From Variovorax paradoxus (GTDB taxonomy: Bacteria; Pseudomonadota; Gammaproteobacteria; Burkholderiales; Burkholderiaceae_C), in contig NZ_CP123990.1 of the NCBI RefSeq assembly GCF_029919115.1, positions 3,622,501-3,686,500 of the forward strand: 64,000 nt of DNA, written 5' to 3'. Both the position numbers and the translations under genes were made by a program. Of this stretch, positions 11,151 through 21,857 are shown piece by piece (the first letter of the stretch is position 1; each line of letters begins with the position of its first letter). Under the pieces are notes generated by a model. It was not told where the DNA came from. It made no database searches and was given only the letters and a program-made list of their open reading frames with translations.

Positions 11151-12739
11151 TGCCGTTGCCCGCAGCGGCCACGCTCCGCACCTCGCGCATCTTTTCCGCC
11201 GTGGGCCTGCTGCGCCTCCTCGGCTTTGCTTTCGCGGGGCTCGCGCAGGCCGCCGCCATTGCCTGGCCCGCGAACGGACAGCCGCTGTGGTGGCTGCAAC
11301 TGATCTCGCTGGCGGTGCTCGTCGGACTGCTGGACCGCCTGCGCGCCGAGGGCGCCGGATGGCGCCGCGCCGGCCTGCACGGCTGGCTTTTCTCCACGGC
11401 CTGGCTCACGGGCAGCTTCTGGTGGCTCTTCATCTCGATGCACACCTATGGCGGGCTTCCGGCGCCGCTTGCGGGCATTGCGGTGCTCTCGCTCGCGGCG
11501 GCGCTCGGGCTCTACTACGCGGTGGCCTGCGCCTGGTTCGTGGTTCGCGGGCCGCGTGGGCCAGTGGCCGGTGCCTTGGTGTTCGCCGCACTGTGGACCT
11601 TGGCCGAGCTCGTGCGCGGCAGCTGGTTCACGGGTTTTCCGTGGGGCGCCGGCGGCTACGCGCACGTCGAGGGACCGCTGGCAGCGTGGGCTCCGTGGAT
11701 TGGCGTCTACGGCATCGGTGCGGTCGCCGCCATCGCAGCCGCGCTGGTCGCGCTCACACGGCCTGCGCGTACCGTGGCGCTGGCGCAGTCGCTGATTGTG
11801 ATCGCCGCCGTATTCGCGGCGCCGCACCTGGTCAATCCGTTGCCCGCCGAGGCGCGAGGCGACAAGGGTTCCAGCGGCAAGCTGCAGATCGCGCTGCTCC
11901 AGGGCAACATCCCGCAAGACGAAAAATTCATCCCCGGAGGCGGCATCGACCTGGCGCTGCGCTGGTACGGCGAGCAGCTGCGTGATGCCAAGGCTTCGCT
12001 CGTGGTCACGCCCGAAACCGCCTTGCCGCTGCTGCCGCAGCAATTGCCCGCCGGTTACCTCGAAGCCATCCAGGCGCGCTACAGCCAGGGCGCGCAGGCC
12101 GCCATCGTCGGGCTTCCGATGGGCGGCCAGGGCACCTACAGCAATGCGGTGCTCGGCTTCCAGCCTGGCGCCGCGCAGCCCTACAGCTACAGCAAGCACC
12201 ATCTCGTTCCCTTCGGCGAGTTCATTCCGCCGGGCTTTCGCTGGTTCATCCGCATGATGAACATCCCGCTCGGCGACTTCGCCCGCGGTGGCCTGGCGCA
12301 GGCGCCTTTCGCCTGGCAAGGCCAGCGCATTGCGCCGAACATCTGCTACGAAGACTTGTTCGGCGACGAGATCGGCGCCAACTTCAAGAGCGAGGCCACG
12401 GCGCCGACCATCCTGCTCAACGTGAGCAACATCGCGTGGTTCGGCAATTCGGTCGCCATCGACCAGCACCTGGCCATCTCGCGCATGCGCTCGCTCGAAT
12501 TTGCGCGGCCGATGGTGCGGGCCACCAACACCGGCGCCACCGTGGTGATCGACGCCGAAGGCCGCGTCACGCATCAGCTGCCGCGCCTTAAGCGCGGCGT
12601 GCTCGAGGCGCCTGTCGAAGGCCGCAAGGGGCTCACGCCCTATGCGCGCTGGGTGGCGCCGTTCGGGCTCTGGCCGCTGTGGAGTTCGGCGCTGGCTGTC
12701 GTGGCCATTGCCTTCGTGCTGCGCCGCCGCAAGGGCTGA
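11150..12739 (+). CDS. lnt: Apolipoprotein N-acyltransferase
   Basis: This 529-residue inner-membrane enzyme adds the third acyl chain to lipoproteins. About six N-terminal membrane segments (20-220) precede a nitrilase-type domain. The catalytic triad is visible: Glu289 (VVTPETALP), Lys349 (SYSKHHLVPFGEF) and Cys399 (PNICYEDLFG). A final membrane segment lies at the C-terminus. It is translationally coupled to corC. Several lipoproteins in this window (the TolC-type, PheC-like, acylase and 5'-nucleotidase proteins) would be its substrates. Confidence 0.96.
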   Translation: MPLPAAATLRTSRIFSAVGLLRLLGFAFAGLAQAAAIAWPANGQPLWWLQLISLAVLVGLLDRLRAEGAGWRRAGLHGWLFSTAWLTGSFWWLFISMHTYGGLPAPLAGIAVLSLAAALGLYYAVACAWFVVRGPRGPVAGALVFAALWTLAELVRGSWFTGFPWGAGGYAHVEGPLAAWAPWIGVYGIGAVAAIAAALVALTRPARTVALAQSLIVIAAVFAAPHLVNPLPAEARGDKGSSGKLQIALLQGNIPQDEKFIPGGGIDLALRWYGEQLRDAKASLVVTPETALPLLPQQLPAGYLEAIQARYSQGAQAAIVGLPMGGQGTYSNAVLGFQPGAAQPYSYSKHHLVPFGEFIPPGFRWFIRMMNIPLGDFARGGLAQAPFAWQGQRIAPNICYEDLFGDEIGANFKSEATAPTILLNVSNIAWFGNSVAIDQHLAISRMRSLEFARPMVRATNTGATVVIDAEGRVTHQLPRLKRGVLEAPVEGRKGLTPYARWVAPFGLWPLWSSALAVVAIAFVLRRRKG

Positions 12740-12753
12740 CGCCGCGATCGTCG

Positions 12754-14127
12754 TCAGGCCGTTGCCGGCACCCCCTTCACAGGCCAGTCGCGCAGCTTGC
12801 CCGGGTTCAGCAGCCCCATCGGATCGAAGCGCTTCTTCACCTCGATAACCTCGGGCGGTAGCGGTCCACCGGCCTTGCCGTCTTCCACAATGTTCACGTG
12901 CGGGTTGTTGATGTGCACGTTGTGGGCACGGTGAATGTCGATGATTTCCGCGAGTCTTTCTTCGGTGCTGAAGCGCACCAGCTGAAGCCCGCTGCAAGTC
13001 ATGAGTCCCGCCACGTTGCGGATGAACTCGATGTGCATCATCACCTCGCCGCCGAGCAGCTTCTCCATCTCGATGATCTGCTCGACGTGCCGACCGGGCA
13101 CGAAGCCGCTCTGCAGATAGGTCAGCGTCGGGTCGACCTTCAGCGCGTGCAGCGTCGTGTGGTTCCAGGTGAATTCCATCAGCGTGCGGTTGCTCTTCTG
13201 CACTTCGGCCGCCGTCTTGCGGTAGCTCACGGTGCCGCCGTGCGCTTCGGCCAGCATGAGCATCGCCGGTTCGCAATACTCGGCCACCAGCGACAGCACC
13301 GTGTGGCAGCCCTTGGGAAGGTGCGCCGCGAGCTGCGCCAGGTGATCGGAAATGGGAGCGGCAAAAAAAGCGATCTCCCGCTTCACGATGCCGGGCGCAT
13401 TCGCGAGCTTGTCGGCGAAGTGCAGTGCGTCTTCAAACTGGTCGAAGGTCACCAGCGTTTCGAGCCAGGGATGCGACGGCGCGAGCGCCACTTCGATTTC
13501 GAGCACCAGCCCGTTGGTGCCCCACAGGTGGTGCATGCGCATGGCCTCGGCACCGCGCAGTTCGACCATCTGCGGCTCGGCCTCGATGGTCATCGCACGA
13601 ATGCCGAGCACATTGCCGGGCGCGCCGAGCGGTCCGTAGTTGATCGAGCCCACGCCGCCGAAGCCGCCGCCGAACAGCCCTCCCAGCGTGGCGCTGCGGT
13701 AAGTGGAAGGCACGCAGCGCATCTCCTGGCCCGAAGGTTTCGTCTGCTTCTCGAGTTCGCCCAGGCGAATGCCGGCTTGCGCGCGCGCCACGCCGGGCTT
13801 CACCCAAAGAAAGGCGTTGTAGCCCGTCATGTCGAGCACCACGCCGCCTGCGAGCGGCGTGGTCTGCCCGTAGTTGCCGGTGCCGCTGCCGCGGAGGGTG
13901 ATCGGCACGCCGCGGCGGGCGCAGGCGCCGACCACTGCGCGAATCTCGTCCTCGGTGCGCGGGCGCACGACCACATCGGCGCGTTTGTCTTTCAACTGGC
14001 GGTTCAGCACCGGGCTGAACCACGAGAAGTCTTGCGACAGCCGCGTCACGCGGCTTTCGTCGGTGATCCAGTCGAGCTCGGGAAGTTCGAGCAGCAGTTG
14101 CTCTACGGCGGAAATGGATGCGTTCAT
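12754..14127 (-). CDS. FAD-binding (GlcD/VAO-type) oxidase
   Basis: This 457-residue flavoprotein of the vanillyl-alcohol-oxidase fold has a FAD_binding_4 domain with the pyrophosphate-binding segment RGSGTGNYGQTTPLAGG (about 98-114) and a C-terminal cap ending in the typical KKRFDPMGLLNPGKL. It probably oxidises an alpha-hydroxy acid or related alcohol; the substrate is not evident. It is the last gene of the leftward seven-gene operon, 10 nt after the permease, and converges on lnt with only 14 nt between the stops. Confidence 0.85.
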   Translation of the reverse strand: MNASISAVEQLLLELPELDWITDESRVTRLSQDFSWFSPVLNRQLKDKRADVVVRPRTEDEIRAVVGACARRGVPITLRGSGTGNYGQTTPLAGGVVLDMTGYNAFLWVKPGVARAQAGIRLGELEKQTKPSGQEMRCVPSTYRSATLGGLFGGGFGGVGSINYGPLGAPGNVLGIRAMTIEAEPQMVELRGAEAMRMHHLWGTNGLVLEIEVALAPSHPWLETLVTFDQFEDALHFADKLANAPGIVKREIAFFAAPISDHLAQLAAHLPKGCHTVLSLVAEYCEPAMLMLAEAHGGTVSYRKTAAEVQKSNRTLMEFTWNHTTLHALKVDPTLTYLQSGFVPGRHVEQIIEMEKLLGGEVMMHIEFIRNVAGLMTCSGLQLVRFSTEERLAEIIDIHRAHNVHINNPHVNIVEDGKAGGPLPPEVIEVKKRFDPMGLLNPGKLRDWPVKGVPATA

Positions 14128-14137
14128 GGTCGAGATT

Positions 14138-14940
14138 TCAATCCTGGGAAAGTTCGCTCGCGTGCCACGAGCCCAGCGCCAGCTTGGTGAGCCAGGCCAT
14201 CAGCACGAAGAGCGCAACGCCGGTCAGCGAAATGAGCAGCAGGGCCGCGAACATGCGCGGAATGTTCAGCTGAAAGCCGGCCTGCAAAATTTGATACGCC
14301 AGCCCCGCGCCCGAGCCGCCCGTGCCGGCCACGAACTCGGCCACCACGGCGCCGATGAGGGCCAGCCCGCTCGAGATGCGCAGCCCGCCGAAAAAGTAAG
14401 GCAGCGCGCTCGGAATGCGCAGCCGCACCAGCTGCTGCCAGCGTGTCGCGCGGTTGAGCTTGAAATAGCTCTGCAGGTCGGGGTCGATGCTGCGCAAACC
14501 GAGCGTGGTATTGCTGATGATCGGGAACAGCGCCACCAGCGCGGCGCACACCGTCATCGCCGCCACCGGGTTCTTTACCCAGATGATGATGAGCGGCGCC
14601 ACCGCGACGATGGGTGTGACCTGCAGCAGCACCGCATACGGAAAGAGCGCGGTCTCGATGCGCTTGCTCTGCACGAAGAGAAACGAGATCAGCACGCCCG
14701 CCACCGTGGCCAGCGCGAACGACAGCAGCGTGATCTTGAGCGTGACCAGCAGCGCATTGCCGAGCGGCGCCCAGTCGGTGACGAGCGTCTGCACCATCAG
14801 GATGGGCGAGGGCACCAGGTACGGCGGCAGCTCCATCGCCACCACCATCCATTGCCACAGCGCCACCAGCACCACGCCGATGAGCACCGGGTAGAGCACA
14901 CGCTGTACGCGTGGTTGATTCAGAAGGGGCGTGCTCTTCT

Positions 14941-14944
<4 letters not shown>
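14138..14944 (-). CDS. ABC transporter permease (SsuC/TauC/ThiX type)
   Basis: This 268-residue integral membrane protein has about six segments and the BPD-transport signature region (ALVALFPIISNTTLGLRSIDPD). It would form the inner-membrane channel for the substrate captured by the NMT1/THI5-type binding protein of the same operon. The start MKKSTPLL overlaps the ATPase stop as ATGA (14941-14944). Confidence 0.9.
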
Positions 14945-15771
<827 letters not shown>

Positions 15772-15781
15772 GGCGCAAGAA

Positions 15782-16768
15782 TCAAGGCAGTACCTTGGCG
15801 TCCTTCACGAACTCGGTGGTGTACGTCTTTGCAAGTTCCACCTTGGCCGGGTCGAGCAGCTTGGCACTCACCAGAAAGTCGTAGCTCGCCTTGGAACGTG
15901 CATCGGTGATCACGCCGATGCCGAGCTTGGCTGCGTCGCCGCCGGTGATCATGCCCATCTCCTTGAGCTTGGCCACGCTGTAGGCCAGCTGGTCGTCGGT
16001 CATGTTGGGGTTGTCTTTCTTGATCAGCGCATTGGCGGGCGCAGGGTCGGCGAGATAGCTCTTCCAGCCTTCGGCCGAAGCCTTCACGAAGGCCTCGACC
16101 TGCTTGCTGCGGTCCTTCACGGTCTTTTCCATGCACGACACGGTGGTGGCATACGCCGGAAAGCCGTGGTCGCTGAACATCAGCACCGTGCTCTTCGCGC
16201 CGGCTTTCTGGATGGCGTAGGGCTCGGAGGTCAGGTAGCCCTGCTGCGCCGTGTTCTTGTCGGCCACAAAGGGCTGGATGTTGAAGGTGTAGGGCCGCGT
16301 CTGTTCATCGGTAAGGCCGAACTTCGCCTTCAGCCAGGGCCAGTAGCCTCGGTTGGCCTGCGCGCCGATCAAGAGCGTCTTGCCCTTGAGGTCTTCGAAC
16401 TTCTTGACGTCGTCGTGCGCAATCAGCACCTGCGGGTCTTTCTGGAAGAAGGCCGCCACATTGACCACCGGCACGCCGCCTTCGCGCACCTGCATCATCT
16501 GGATGTCGCTCGAACCCATGATGCAGTCGGCCTGGCCGGCGGCCATTATCTGGGTGATGTTGACCTGCGGCCCGCCCATCTTGATGGTCACGTCGAGCCC
16601 GTGTTTCTTGTAGATGCCCTGTGCCACCGCCTGGTAGAAGCCGCCGTGCTCGGCTTGCGCATACCAGTTGGTCATGTAGGTGAACTTGTCTTGCGCCTGG
16701 GCCGGTGCGGCGGCGGCGAGCAGGGCGAGCGCGGCGGCGCCGGCCATGGAAAGAGCGAAAGAACGCAT
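15782..16768 (-). CDS. ABC transporter substrate-binding protein (NMT1/THI5-like)
   Basis: This 328-residue periplasmic protein has a signal peptide cleaved after AAPAQAQ (about residue 25). NMT1/THI5 features include NWYAQAEHGGFYQAVAQGIY and a GSSDIQMMQVREGG segment. The family binds pyrimidine precursors, sulfonates or related small molecules. A GAGAGG site precedes the ATG. It is encoded with a creatininase family protein and a cytosine-deaminase-like amidohydrolase, so a nitrogen heterocycle is a reasonable guess for the ligand (inference). Confidence 0.88.
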   Translation of the reverse strand: MRSFALSMAGAAALALLAAAAPAQAQDKFTYMTNWYAQAEHGGFYQAVAQGIYKKHGLDVTIKMGGPQVNITQIMAAGQADCIMGSSDIQMMQVREGGVPVVNVAAFFQKDPQVLIAHDDVKKFEDLKGKTLLIGAQANRGYWPWLKAKFGLTDEQTRPYTFNIQPFVADKNTAQQGYLTSEPYAIQKAGAKSTVLMFSDHGFPAYATTVSCMEKTVKDRSKQVEAFVKASAEGWKSYLADPAPANALIKKDNPNMTDDQLAYSVAKLKEMGMITGGDAAKLGIGVITDARSKASYDFLVSAKLLDPAKVELAKTYTTEFVKDAKVLP

Positions 16769-16844
16769 GGTGGGAACCTCTCGAGGCTGGTGGAAGAACA
16801 GTTGAAGAAGAAGGAAGCCGATGGGCCGATGCAAGTAGCGCGCC

Positions 16845-17708
16845 TCAGGCGGGCTCGAACGACTGCTGGATGAAGCCCTGCTGGTGGCCGCGCTCCCAAG
16901 TTGCCTCTTCGCGGACAACCCAGCGCAGCGCATGCAGTTCCGTCAGCGCCTGCACCCAGCTGTCGGAGAGCGTGTCCAGGATCTCCATGCCCTGTTCGCG
17001 CGTGGCGCTGGTCGGGTCGCCGATCACGCCGCTGGGGCCGAAGTCGCGCGCGGTCCACGCGCAGGCTGGGCGGCCGTCGGCAGACAGCAGCTTGATCGGG
17101 AACGGCGGCGGAAAATTGGCGGCCGCGCGCTCCATGTGCACCGTGTCGGGCGCCAGCGCCAACATCAGCGCGGTCTCTGAATGGCCGGCATGCATCGAGA
17201 GGCGCTTTTCCTGCTCGCTGGTCTGCTTGCTCGATGCGTTCGGCAGGCGCGACACGCCATGCGGCACCACCACGAAGTCGCCATGGCGAAGGCGCAGCTC
17301 ACGCGCCGCCATTTCCAGCACCTGGGGCTGGCCGCCGTGGCCATTGGCAAACAGCAGCTTGCGAAAGCCTGCGCGGTAAACCGATTCGCCGATCTCTGTC
17401 ACCGTCGACAAAAGCGTGGTGCCGGTCAGCGTCATGGTGCCCGGAAAGTGAAGGTGCTCTTCCGACTTGCCATAGGTGATGGTCGGCAGCGCGAAGGCGC
17501 GCACATCGGCCGGCAGCTTCTCGAGTGCCTTGCCCATCACGCCCGAGGCGATCACGCTGTCGACCGAGCAGGGCAGGTGCGGGCCGTGCTGTTCGATGGC
17601 ACCGCAGGGCAGCACGATGACCGTGTTCTCGCGGTCGGGCAGTGCGGCAATTTCCGTCCAGCTCAGGTAGGGCAAAAAGCGATGGGGCGGTATGTAGCCG
17701 TGGAGCAT
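16845..17708 (-). CDS. Creatininase family amidohydrolase
   Basis: This 287-residue metal-dependent hydrolase has the family ligand positions: Glu39 and His41 (GAIEQHGPHLP), Asp50, His124 (NGHGGQ) and Glu178 (HAGHSETALML). Members hydrolyse creatinine, formamidopyrimidine intermediates or cyclic amides; the true substrate is not shown by the sequence. The start MLHGYIPP lies 17 nt after the amidohydrolase gene and has GGACC upstream. Confidence 0.85.
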   Translation of the reverse strand: MLHGYIPPHRFLPYLSWTEIAALPDRENTVIVLPCGAIEQHGPHLPCSVDSVIASGVMGKALEKLPADVRAFALPTITYGKSEEHLHFPGTMTLTGTTLLSTVTEIGESVYRAGFRKLLFANGHGGQPQVLEMAARELRLRHGDFVVVPHGVSRLPNASSKQTSEQEKRLSMHAGHSETALMLALAPDTVHMERAAANFPPPFPIKLLSADGRPACAWTARDFGPSGVIGDPTSATREQGMEILDTLSDSWVQALTELHALRWVVREEATWERGHQQGFIQQSFEPA

Positions 17709-17725
17709 GGGAGGTCCTTGGTTCT

Positions 17726-19000
17726 TTAGCGGGGATAGAAAGGCGTCGCGTCGCCGTGCGTGACGCGGCCTTCGCGCAGCACCACGCGCGTCGCGCTGCG
17801 CGAGGGCCAGCCGTGCGGGTCGGCCTGTGTGAACAGCACCAGGTCGGCCTCGGCGCCGACCAGCGTTGGCGTTGCCGCAGCGGGCTCGCGCTGCAGCCAG
17901 TCGCCGCGGCACAGCGCCTGCGACCAGTTGTCGAAGGGTTCGTCCAGCTGCGCCACCAGCGCGGCGGTGCCCAGCGCCTCGACGGGGTCGAAGCTGCCGA
18001 GCCGGCAGAACGGGTCTTGCACGTTGTCGCTCGCAAACAGCAGCGGAATGCCGCGCTCGCGCGCTTCCTTCACCAGCGTGATGCCGCGCATGCGCGGCGT
18101 GCGGCCCGTGACGGCGTCTTGCAGCAGCAGGTTGGTGGCGGGCAGCGACACCACCGTGATCGGCGAGCGCGCCACTGCGTCGAGCGTGGCAAGCGCCTGG
18201 GCCTCGGGCTGGGCGGCCAATGCGCAGATATGGCCGCAGACCACGCGCCCTTCGAAGCCGATCTCGCGCAGGATGCGGGCAGTGGTCTGCAAGCCCACTG
18301 CTGCGGCGTTCAGTTCCTCATCGACGTGCAGGTCGACGTCCAGGTCGCAGGCTTGCGCAGACACAAGCAGGTTGCGCAGCGCCTTCTCGCTCCAGTTGGT
18401 GGAATGCACGAAGCCGCCCAGCAGCGCCTGCGGCCCGGTGGCCTTGACCTGCCGCGCAAGACGCATGGCCTGCTCGGCATCTTCGAACAGCGGCAGCTTG
18501 ATGAGGCTGACCTGCTCGAGCCGCACCTTGCCTGCCCATTCCTGCGCCAGTTCGGCCATCACCGGCCAGGCGATCGGCACTGCGTCGGGTTCCCACCAGT
18601 CGACGTGCGTGCGCACATGCGTGGTACCGCACTCCCAGGCCCATTGCAGGCCGCGCGAGGCGCGCTCGCGCACGTCGCTGGCGCTCCAGTGCACGCGGTC
18701 GTTCAGCATCGCGTCGATGGCGCCGAGCAGCCCCGGCTGCACCTGTTTCATGCGCGGCAGCGTGAACGCCTTGTCGAGGTGCGTGTGCGCATCGACAAAA
18801 CCCGGGAGCACCAGCGTGCCGGCGAGATCCCAGCCCCGCGGGGAAGGCGCGGTGCCGTCGGACGCGGGCCGCACCGACAGCACACGCCCAGCTTCGATTT
18901 CAATTCGCGCCAGCACCGGCACGCCGTCACGCTGCGGCCAGTCGGCGGGCAGCAGCCAGCGCGGCAGGCGCGCGTTGTCGAGAAAAGCGGGCGCCATCAT
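17726..19000 (-). CDS. Amidohydrolase, cytosine-deaminase-like
   Basis: This 424-residue amidohydrolase has the metal motif DAHTHLDKAF (His72, His74), a DLHVDEE strand, a VVCGHICAL strand and the ASDNVQDPFCRLGSFDPVEAL segment typical of the cytosine deaminase / isopropylammelide amidohydrolase group. It would deaminate or open a nitrogen heterocycle. The start MMAPAFL is chosen because its ATG overlaps the upstream stop as ATGA. A second Met one codon later is equally possible. Confidence 0.87.
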   Translation of the reverse strand: MMAPAFLDNARLPRWLLPADWPQRDGVPVLARIEIEAGRVLSVRPASDGTAPSPRGWDLAGTLVLPGFVDAHTHLDKAFTLPRMKQVQPGLLGAIDAMLNDRVHWSASDVRERASRGLQWAWECGTTHVRTHVDWWEPDAVPIAWPVMAELAQEWAGKVRLEQVSLIKLPLFEDAEQAMRLARQVKATGPQALLGGFVHSTNWSEKALRNLLVSAQACDLDVDLHVDEELNAAAVGLQTTARILREIGFEGRVVCGHICALAAQPEAQALATLDAVARSPITVVSLPATNLLLQDAVTGRTPRMRGITLVKEARERGIPLLFASDNVQDPFCRLGSFDPVEALGTAALVAQLDEPFDNWSQALCRGDWLQREPAAATPTLVGAEADLVLFTQADPHGWPSRSATRVVLREGRVTHGDATPFYPR

Positions 19001-19584
19001 GCGAAGCGCGCCATTGCGGTGCCCACCCGCGCCATGAAGCGTTTGAGCTGGGGCTCGGTCGCCACGTTCATGTGATAGTGGGCGTGGTAGTCCACCTTGG
19101 CGCGCCGGCCGGTGAGCCGCAGCATGTAGCGCGTGACGATCTTGCGCGGCGGGTCGCCCATGTACCAGGCCATCCAGCGCGGGCGGCCATAGGTGACCAC
19201 GGCGCTGATGCGCTTGATGTGCGTGAGCATCGGCTTCACGTTGGCCGGGTCGCTGATGTCGAAGGCCACGCCGGGCATGAAGAGCCGGTCGAAGTAGCCC
19301 TTCAGCATTGCGGGCAGGCCGAAGCACCACGTCGGAAAGCAGAAGACGATGCCCTCGGCCCACTGCAGCCGCTCGACATAGGGCTTGAGCGGCAGCTGGT
19401 TGGCCGGCACCTCGTGGTAGCCCAGCCGCTCCTCGCGCGAAAGCACCGGGTTGAAGCCCTCGGCGTACAGGTCGCAGTCGTCCACCTCGTGCCCGGCTGC
19501 GCGCAGGTTCTTCAGCACCTCCTGGTGCAGGGCCGCATGGAAGCTGGTTTCGACCGGGTGGCAGTAGACGACGAGCACGCGCAT
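18997..19584 (-). CDS. Flavodoxin-fold NAD(P)H oxidoreductase
   Basis: This 195-residue protein of the Flavodoxin_2 (NQO1/MdaB/KefF) family starts with VLVVYCHPVETSFHAAL and has the flavin-contacting FCFPTWCFGLPAMLKGYFDR. It probably reduces flavin or quinone with NAD(P)H. It is the first gene of the leftward operon and overlaps the amidohydrolase start by 4 nt, so the operon promoter should lie in 19585-19748. I could not identify that promoter with confidence. Confidence 0.85.
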   Translation of the reverse strand: MRVLVVYCHPVETSFHAALHQEVLKNLRAAGHEVDDCDLYAEGFNPVLSREERLGYHEVPANQLPLKPYVERLQWAEGIVFCFPTWCFGLPAMLKGYFDRLFMPGVAFDISDPANVKPMLTHIKRISAVVTYGRPRWMAWYMGDPPRKIVTRYMLRLTGRRAKVDYHAHYHMNVATEPQLKRFMARVGTAMARFA

Positions 19585-19716
19585 GGTGTTTGACCGCTTA
19601 ATCAGAGCAACTGGTCAGGTTATGCAAGCGGCGTGCCAATCCGAATGCACCGGAGTGGGGAGCAGTTCGAGCTACCAGGCGTGCGCTGCAGCCGCCATTG
19701 GGGCAGGGCGCAGACG

Positions 19717-19742
19717 AAAGCCGGCTGCCGCTGGCAGCTTTC
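19717..19742 (-). terminator. Possible weak terminator of the surface-protein operon
   Basis: An imperfect hairpin (read leftward: AAAGCTGCC, then GGCAGCCGGCTTT) lies 7 nt past the stop of the last operon gene. It lacks a T run, so termination here is uncertain. Confidence 0.3.
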
Positions 19743-19748
19743 TGGGGG

Positions 19749-21851
19749 CTAGAAACCGGCCTCGCGCCATGCCACCGAAGCGGCATAGCGCAGGAAGCGC
19801 ATCGCTGGCACCTCCCATTGCCCCGCAATCGCGACGCGGCCACGCCATGAGGGTGTGGTTGCCGGCAGGGGCTCGTCCGCGCCGAGCACCACGCGATAGA
19901 CGGCGTGCTCCGGATACAGGGTGCCGTTCTTTTCGCGCACCAGCACGTCACCACCGAACAGCGACGCCAGCTCGTGTTCGCCGAGCGTGCGGCTCGCATC
20001 GCGGTCAATGCTGGCCACGCTCAGCCGCAGCGCCGGACCGGCCATTCCGTCGGCGATGAACAGTGCCCGGTCGCCCAATGCAATGCGGCGCACAGCCTCC
20101 TCGTCCACGTAAGCCACCACATGCCATTTTCCGGGAGCGACCAGCGCGCCCAGGTATTCGTGGTTCTTGAGCCATTCCCCGGGGCGCAGGTCTGGATCGA
20201 CGTCGACCATCACCCCGGCGTGGAGTGCGGCGGGGCGGTAGCGCTGCAGGTCGGTGCCGACGGCCGCCTGCTCCGCATTGGCAAAGGCCAACTGATCGTT
20301 CAGCACCAGCCAGTCCTTGCGGCTGGCGGCATCCAGGCCCGACGCGGCCGACTGCCACGCCAGCAGATGCTGGCGCGTACCGGCCTCGTCGGCCCGCAGG
20401 TCAAGCTCGGGAGAGGAGAGGCGCAGCAACGGCTGCCCGGGTTGCACCGCCTGCCCGTTTGGCGCCGGCAGTGCGTCGAGCCTGGCGTAGGCGGGCGCAT
20501 AGAGCGCCTGGCGCGTTTGCGGCTGCAGCAGGCCTGATGTGCTCACACGATCCGGCCATGGCAGAAAGAGGGAGAAAACCAGCAACGCCGCCAGCAGCGC
20601 GCTGCGGCGGGCACGCCGGCTCCGGCGCACTTGCGGGCTGCGGGCGCGCCACGCCTGCACTTCGCGCCACACGGGCAGCGCGACGAACCAGCCCATCTCC
20701 ACGGCGAACAGGACAATGCCGACCGCCTTGATGAAGAAGTGATAGACCAGCGCCGCGATGCCAAGGAACAGTACGAGCCGGTAGATCCAGACTGCCCAGG
20801 CGAACACGATCAAGCCCGCATGAAGCCGGCGCGGAAAAGCTTCGGGCACCGGCTCGCCGAACGCGAACAGGCGCTCGCGCAAGTCCCAGCGCGCCAATGC
20901 GAAAGCCCGGCCGTGCAGGTTGGGCAGGCCGAGAAAGTCCGACAGCATGTAGTAGCCATCGAAGCGCATGAACGGGCTGGCATTGATGACCAGCGTCGTA
21001 ATCCAGGTGGTGGTCGAGAGGAGAAAAGCCACCTGCCGAGGGCCTCCCTCCGGCAGCCAAGTCCAGGCCAGCGTCGCCCAGACGGCAATGCACAGTTCGG
21101 TCACGATGCCGGCGCTGGCAACCTCCAGGCGCTGGCCGCGGTTTGCCAGCTTCCACACTTCGTTGGTGTCGGTGTAGGCCACGGGCCACATCACCAGAAA
21201 TGCCAGGCCCATGGTCGGCACGCGGCAGCCGTAGCGCTTGGCCGTGAGTGCGTGGCCCATCTCATGGCAGGTCTTGGCAAACACAATGGCACAGCCATAC
21301 AGCAATGCGCCGTTCCAGCTAAGCGTGTCCATGAGCGTTGCCGAGAAGTGATCCCACTCGCGGTAGACGCCTGTCAGCCCGAGCACGCCGGCGCCAACGG
21401 TCAGCGACCGGAACGTGGCACTGAACAGGAACGCCAGTCTCGGCTGCAGCCACGTCAGCCAAGCGTCCGGGCGCAGCAGGGGAATGCGAAAGAACAGGTA
21501 GTTGTGCAGCAGCCACTGGTGCCAGTTGCCCCGCTGCCTGTTGCGCATTGCGGCCATTGCAGCGGCGGTGCCGTCACCCGGCTGCAGCAGATGCTGGTCG
21601 CGCAAAAAAGCCAGCAGCCCGTCGAGCGCATCCCCGTCGAGCTGCAAGGCCGTGTTCCCATTGATCTCGGCGAGCACGGCCCGCGGGTCGCGCAGGTTCC
21701 AGCGGCTGAGCATTTCGAAGCTTGGCCAATCGAGCTGGAAGTACAGGTTGCGCGCGGGGTCGTGCAGCGTCCAACTGGGCTGGCCGTCGGCCAACCGCGG
21801 GCCGGCAACGATGGCCAACTCCTGGCGCAGGCTGGGAAGGCTCGGCGGCAT
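19749..21851 (-). CDS. Site-2-type M50 metalloprotease fused to an HlyD-like domain
   Basis: This 700-residue protein has an N-terminal soluble part (1-110), then several membrane segments carrying the zinc motif HEMGH (196-200) and the third-ligand motif INASPFMRFDGYY (Asp298), as in M50 proteases. After further membrane segments (to about 425), a C-terminal barrel-sandwich/HlyD-like region (TSGLLQPQTRQALYAPAYAR, GQAVQPGQPLLRLSSPELDL) would face the periplasm. It is the last gene of the operon, 6 nt after the second HlyD gene. By context it processes or helps export the giant DUF4347 protein (inference). The zinc ligands are intact, so proteolysis is plausible. Confidence 0.85.
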   Translation of the reverse strand: MPPSLPSLRQELAIVAGPRLADGQPSWTLHDPARNLYFQLDWPSFEMLSRWNLRDPRAVLAEINGNTALQLDGDALDGLLAFLRDQHLLQPGDGTAAAMAAMRNRQRGNWHQWLLHNYLFFRIPLLRPDAWLTWLQPRLAFLFSATFRSLTVGAGVLGLTGVYREWDHFSATLMDTLSWNGALLYGCAIVFAKTCHEMGHALTAKRYGCRVPTMGLAFLVMWPVAYTDTNEVWKLANRGQRLEVASAGIVTELCIAVWATLAWTWLPEGGPRQVAFLLSTTTWITTLVINASPFMRFDGYYMLSDFLGLPNLHGRAFALARWDLRERLFAFGEPVPEAFPRRLHAGLIVFAWAVWIYRLVLFLGIAALVYHFFIKAVGIVLFAVEMGWFVALPVWREVQAWRARSPQVRRSRRARRSALLAALLVFSLFLPWPDRVSTSGLLQPQTRQALYAPAYARLDALPAPNGQAVQPGQPLLRLSSPELDLRADEAGTRQHLLAWQSAASGLDAASRKDWLVLNDQLAFANAEQAAVGTDLQRYRPAALHAGVMVDVDPDLRPGEWLKNHEYLGALVAPGKWHVVAYVDEEAVRRIALGDRALFIADGMAGPALRLSVASIDRDASRTLGEHELASLFGGDVLVREKNGTLYPEHAVYRVVLGADEPLPATTPSWRGRVAIAGQWEVPAMRFLRYAASVAWREAGF

Positions 21852-21857
21852 GCGGCC

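Noticed and set aside
10901..13276. A 791-codon minus-strand frame opposite corC and lnt
   Set aside because: It runs across two clearly recognised genes on the other strand and shows only Arg/His-rich shadow sequence.
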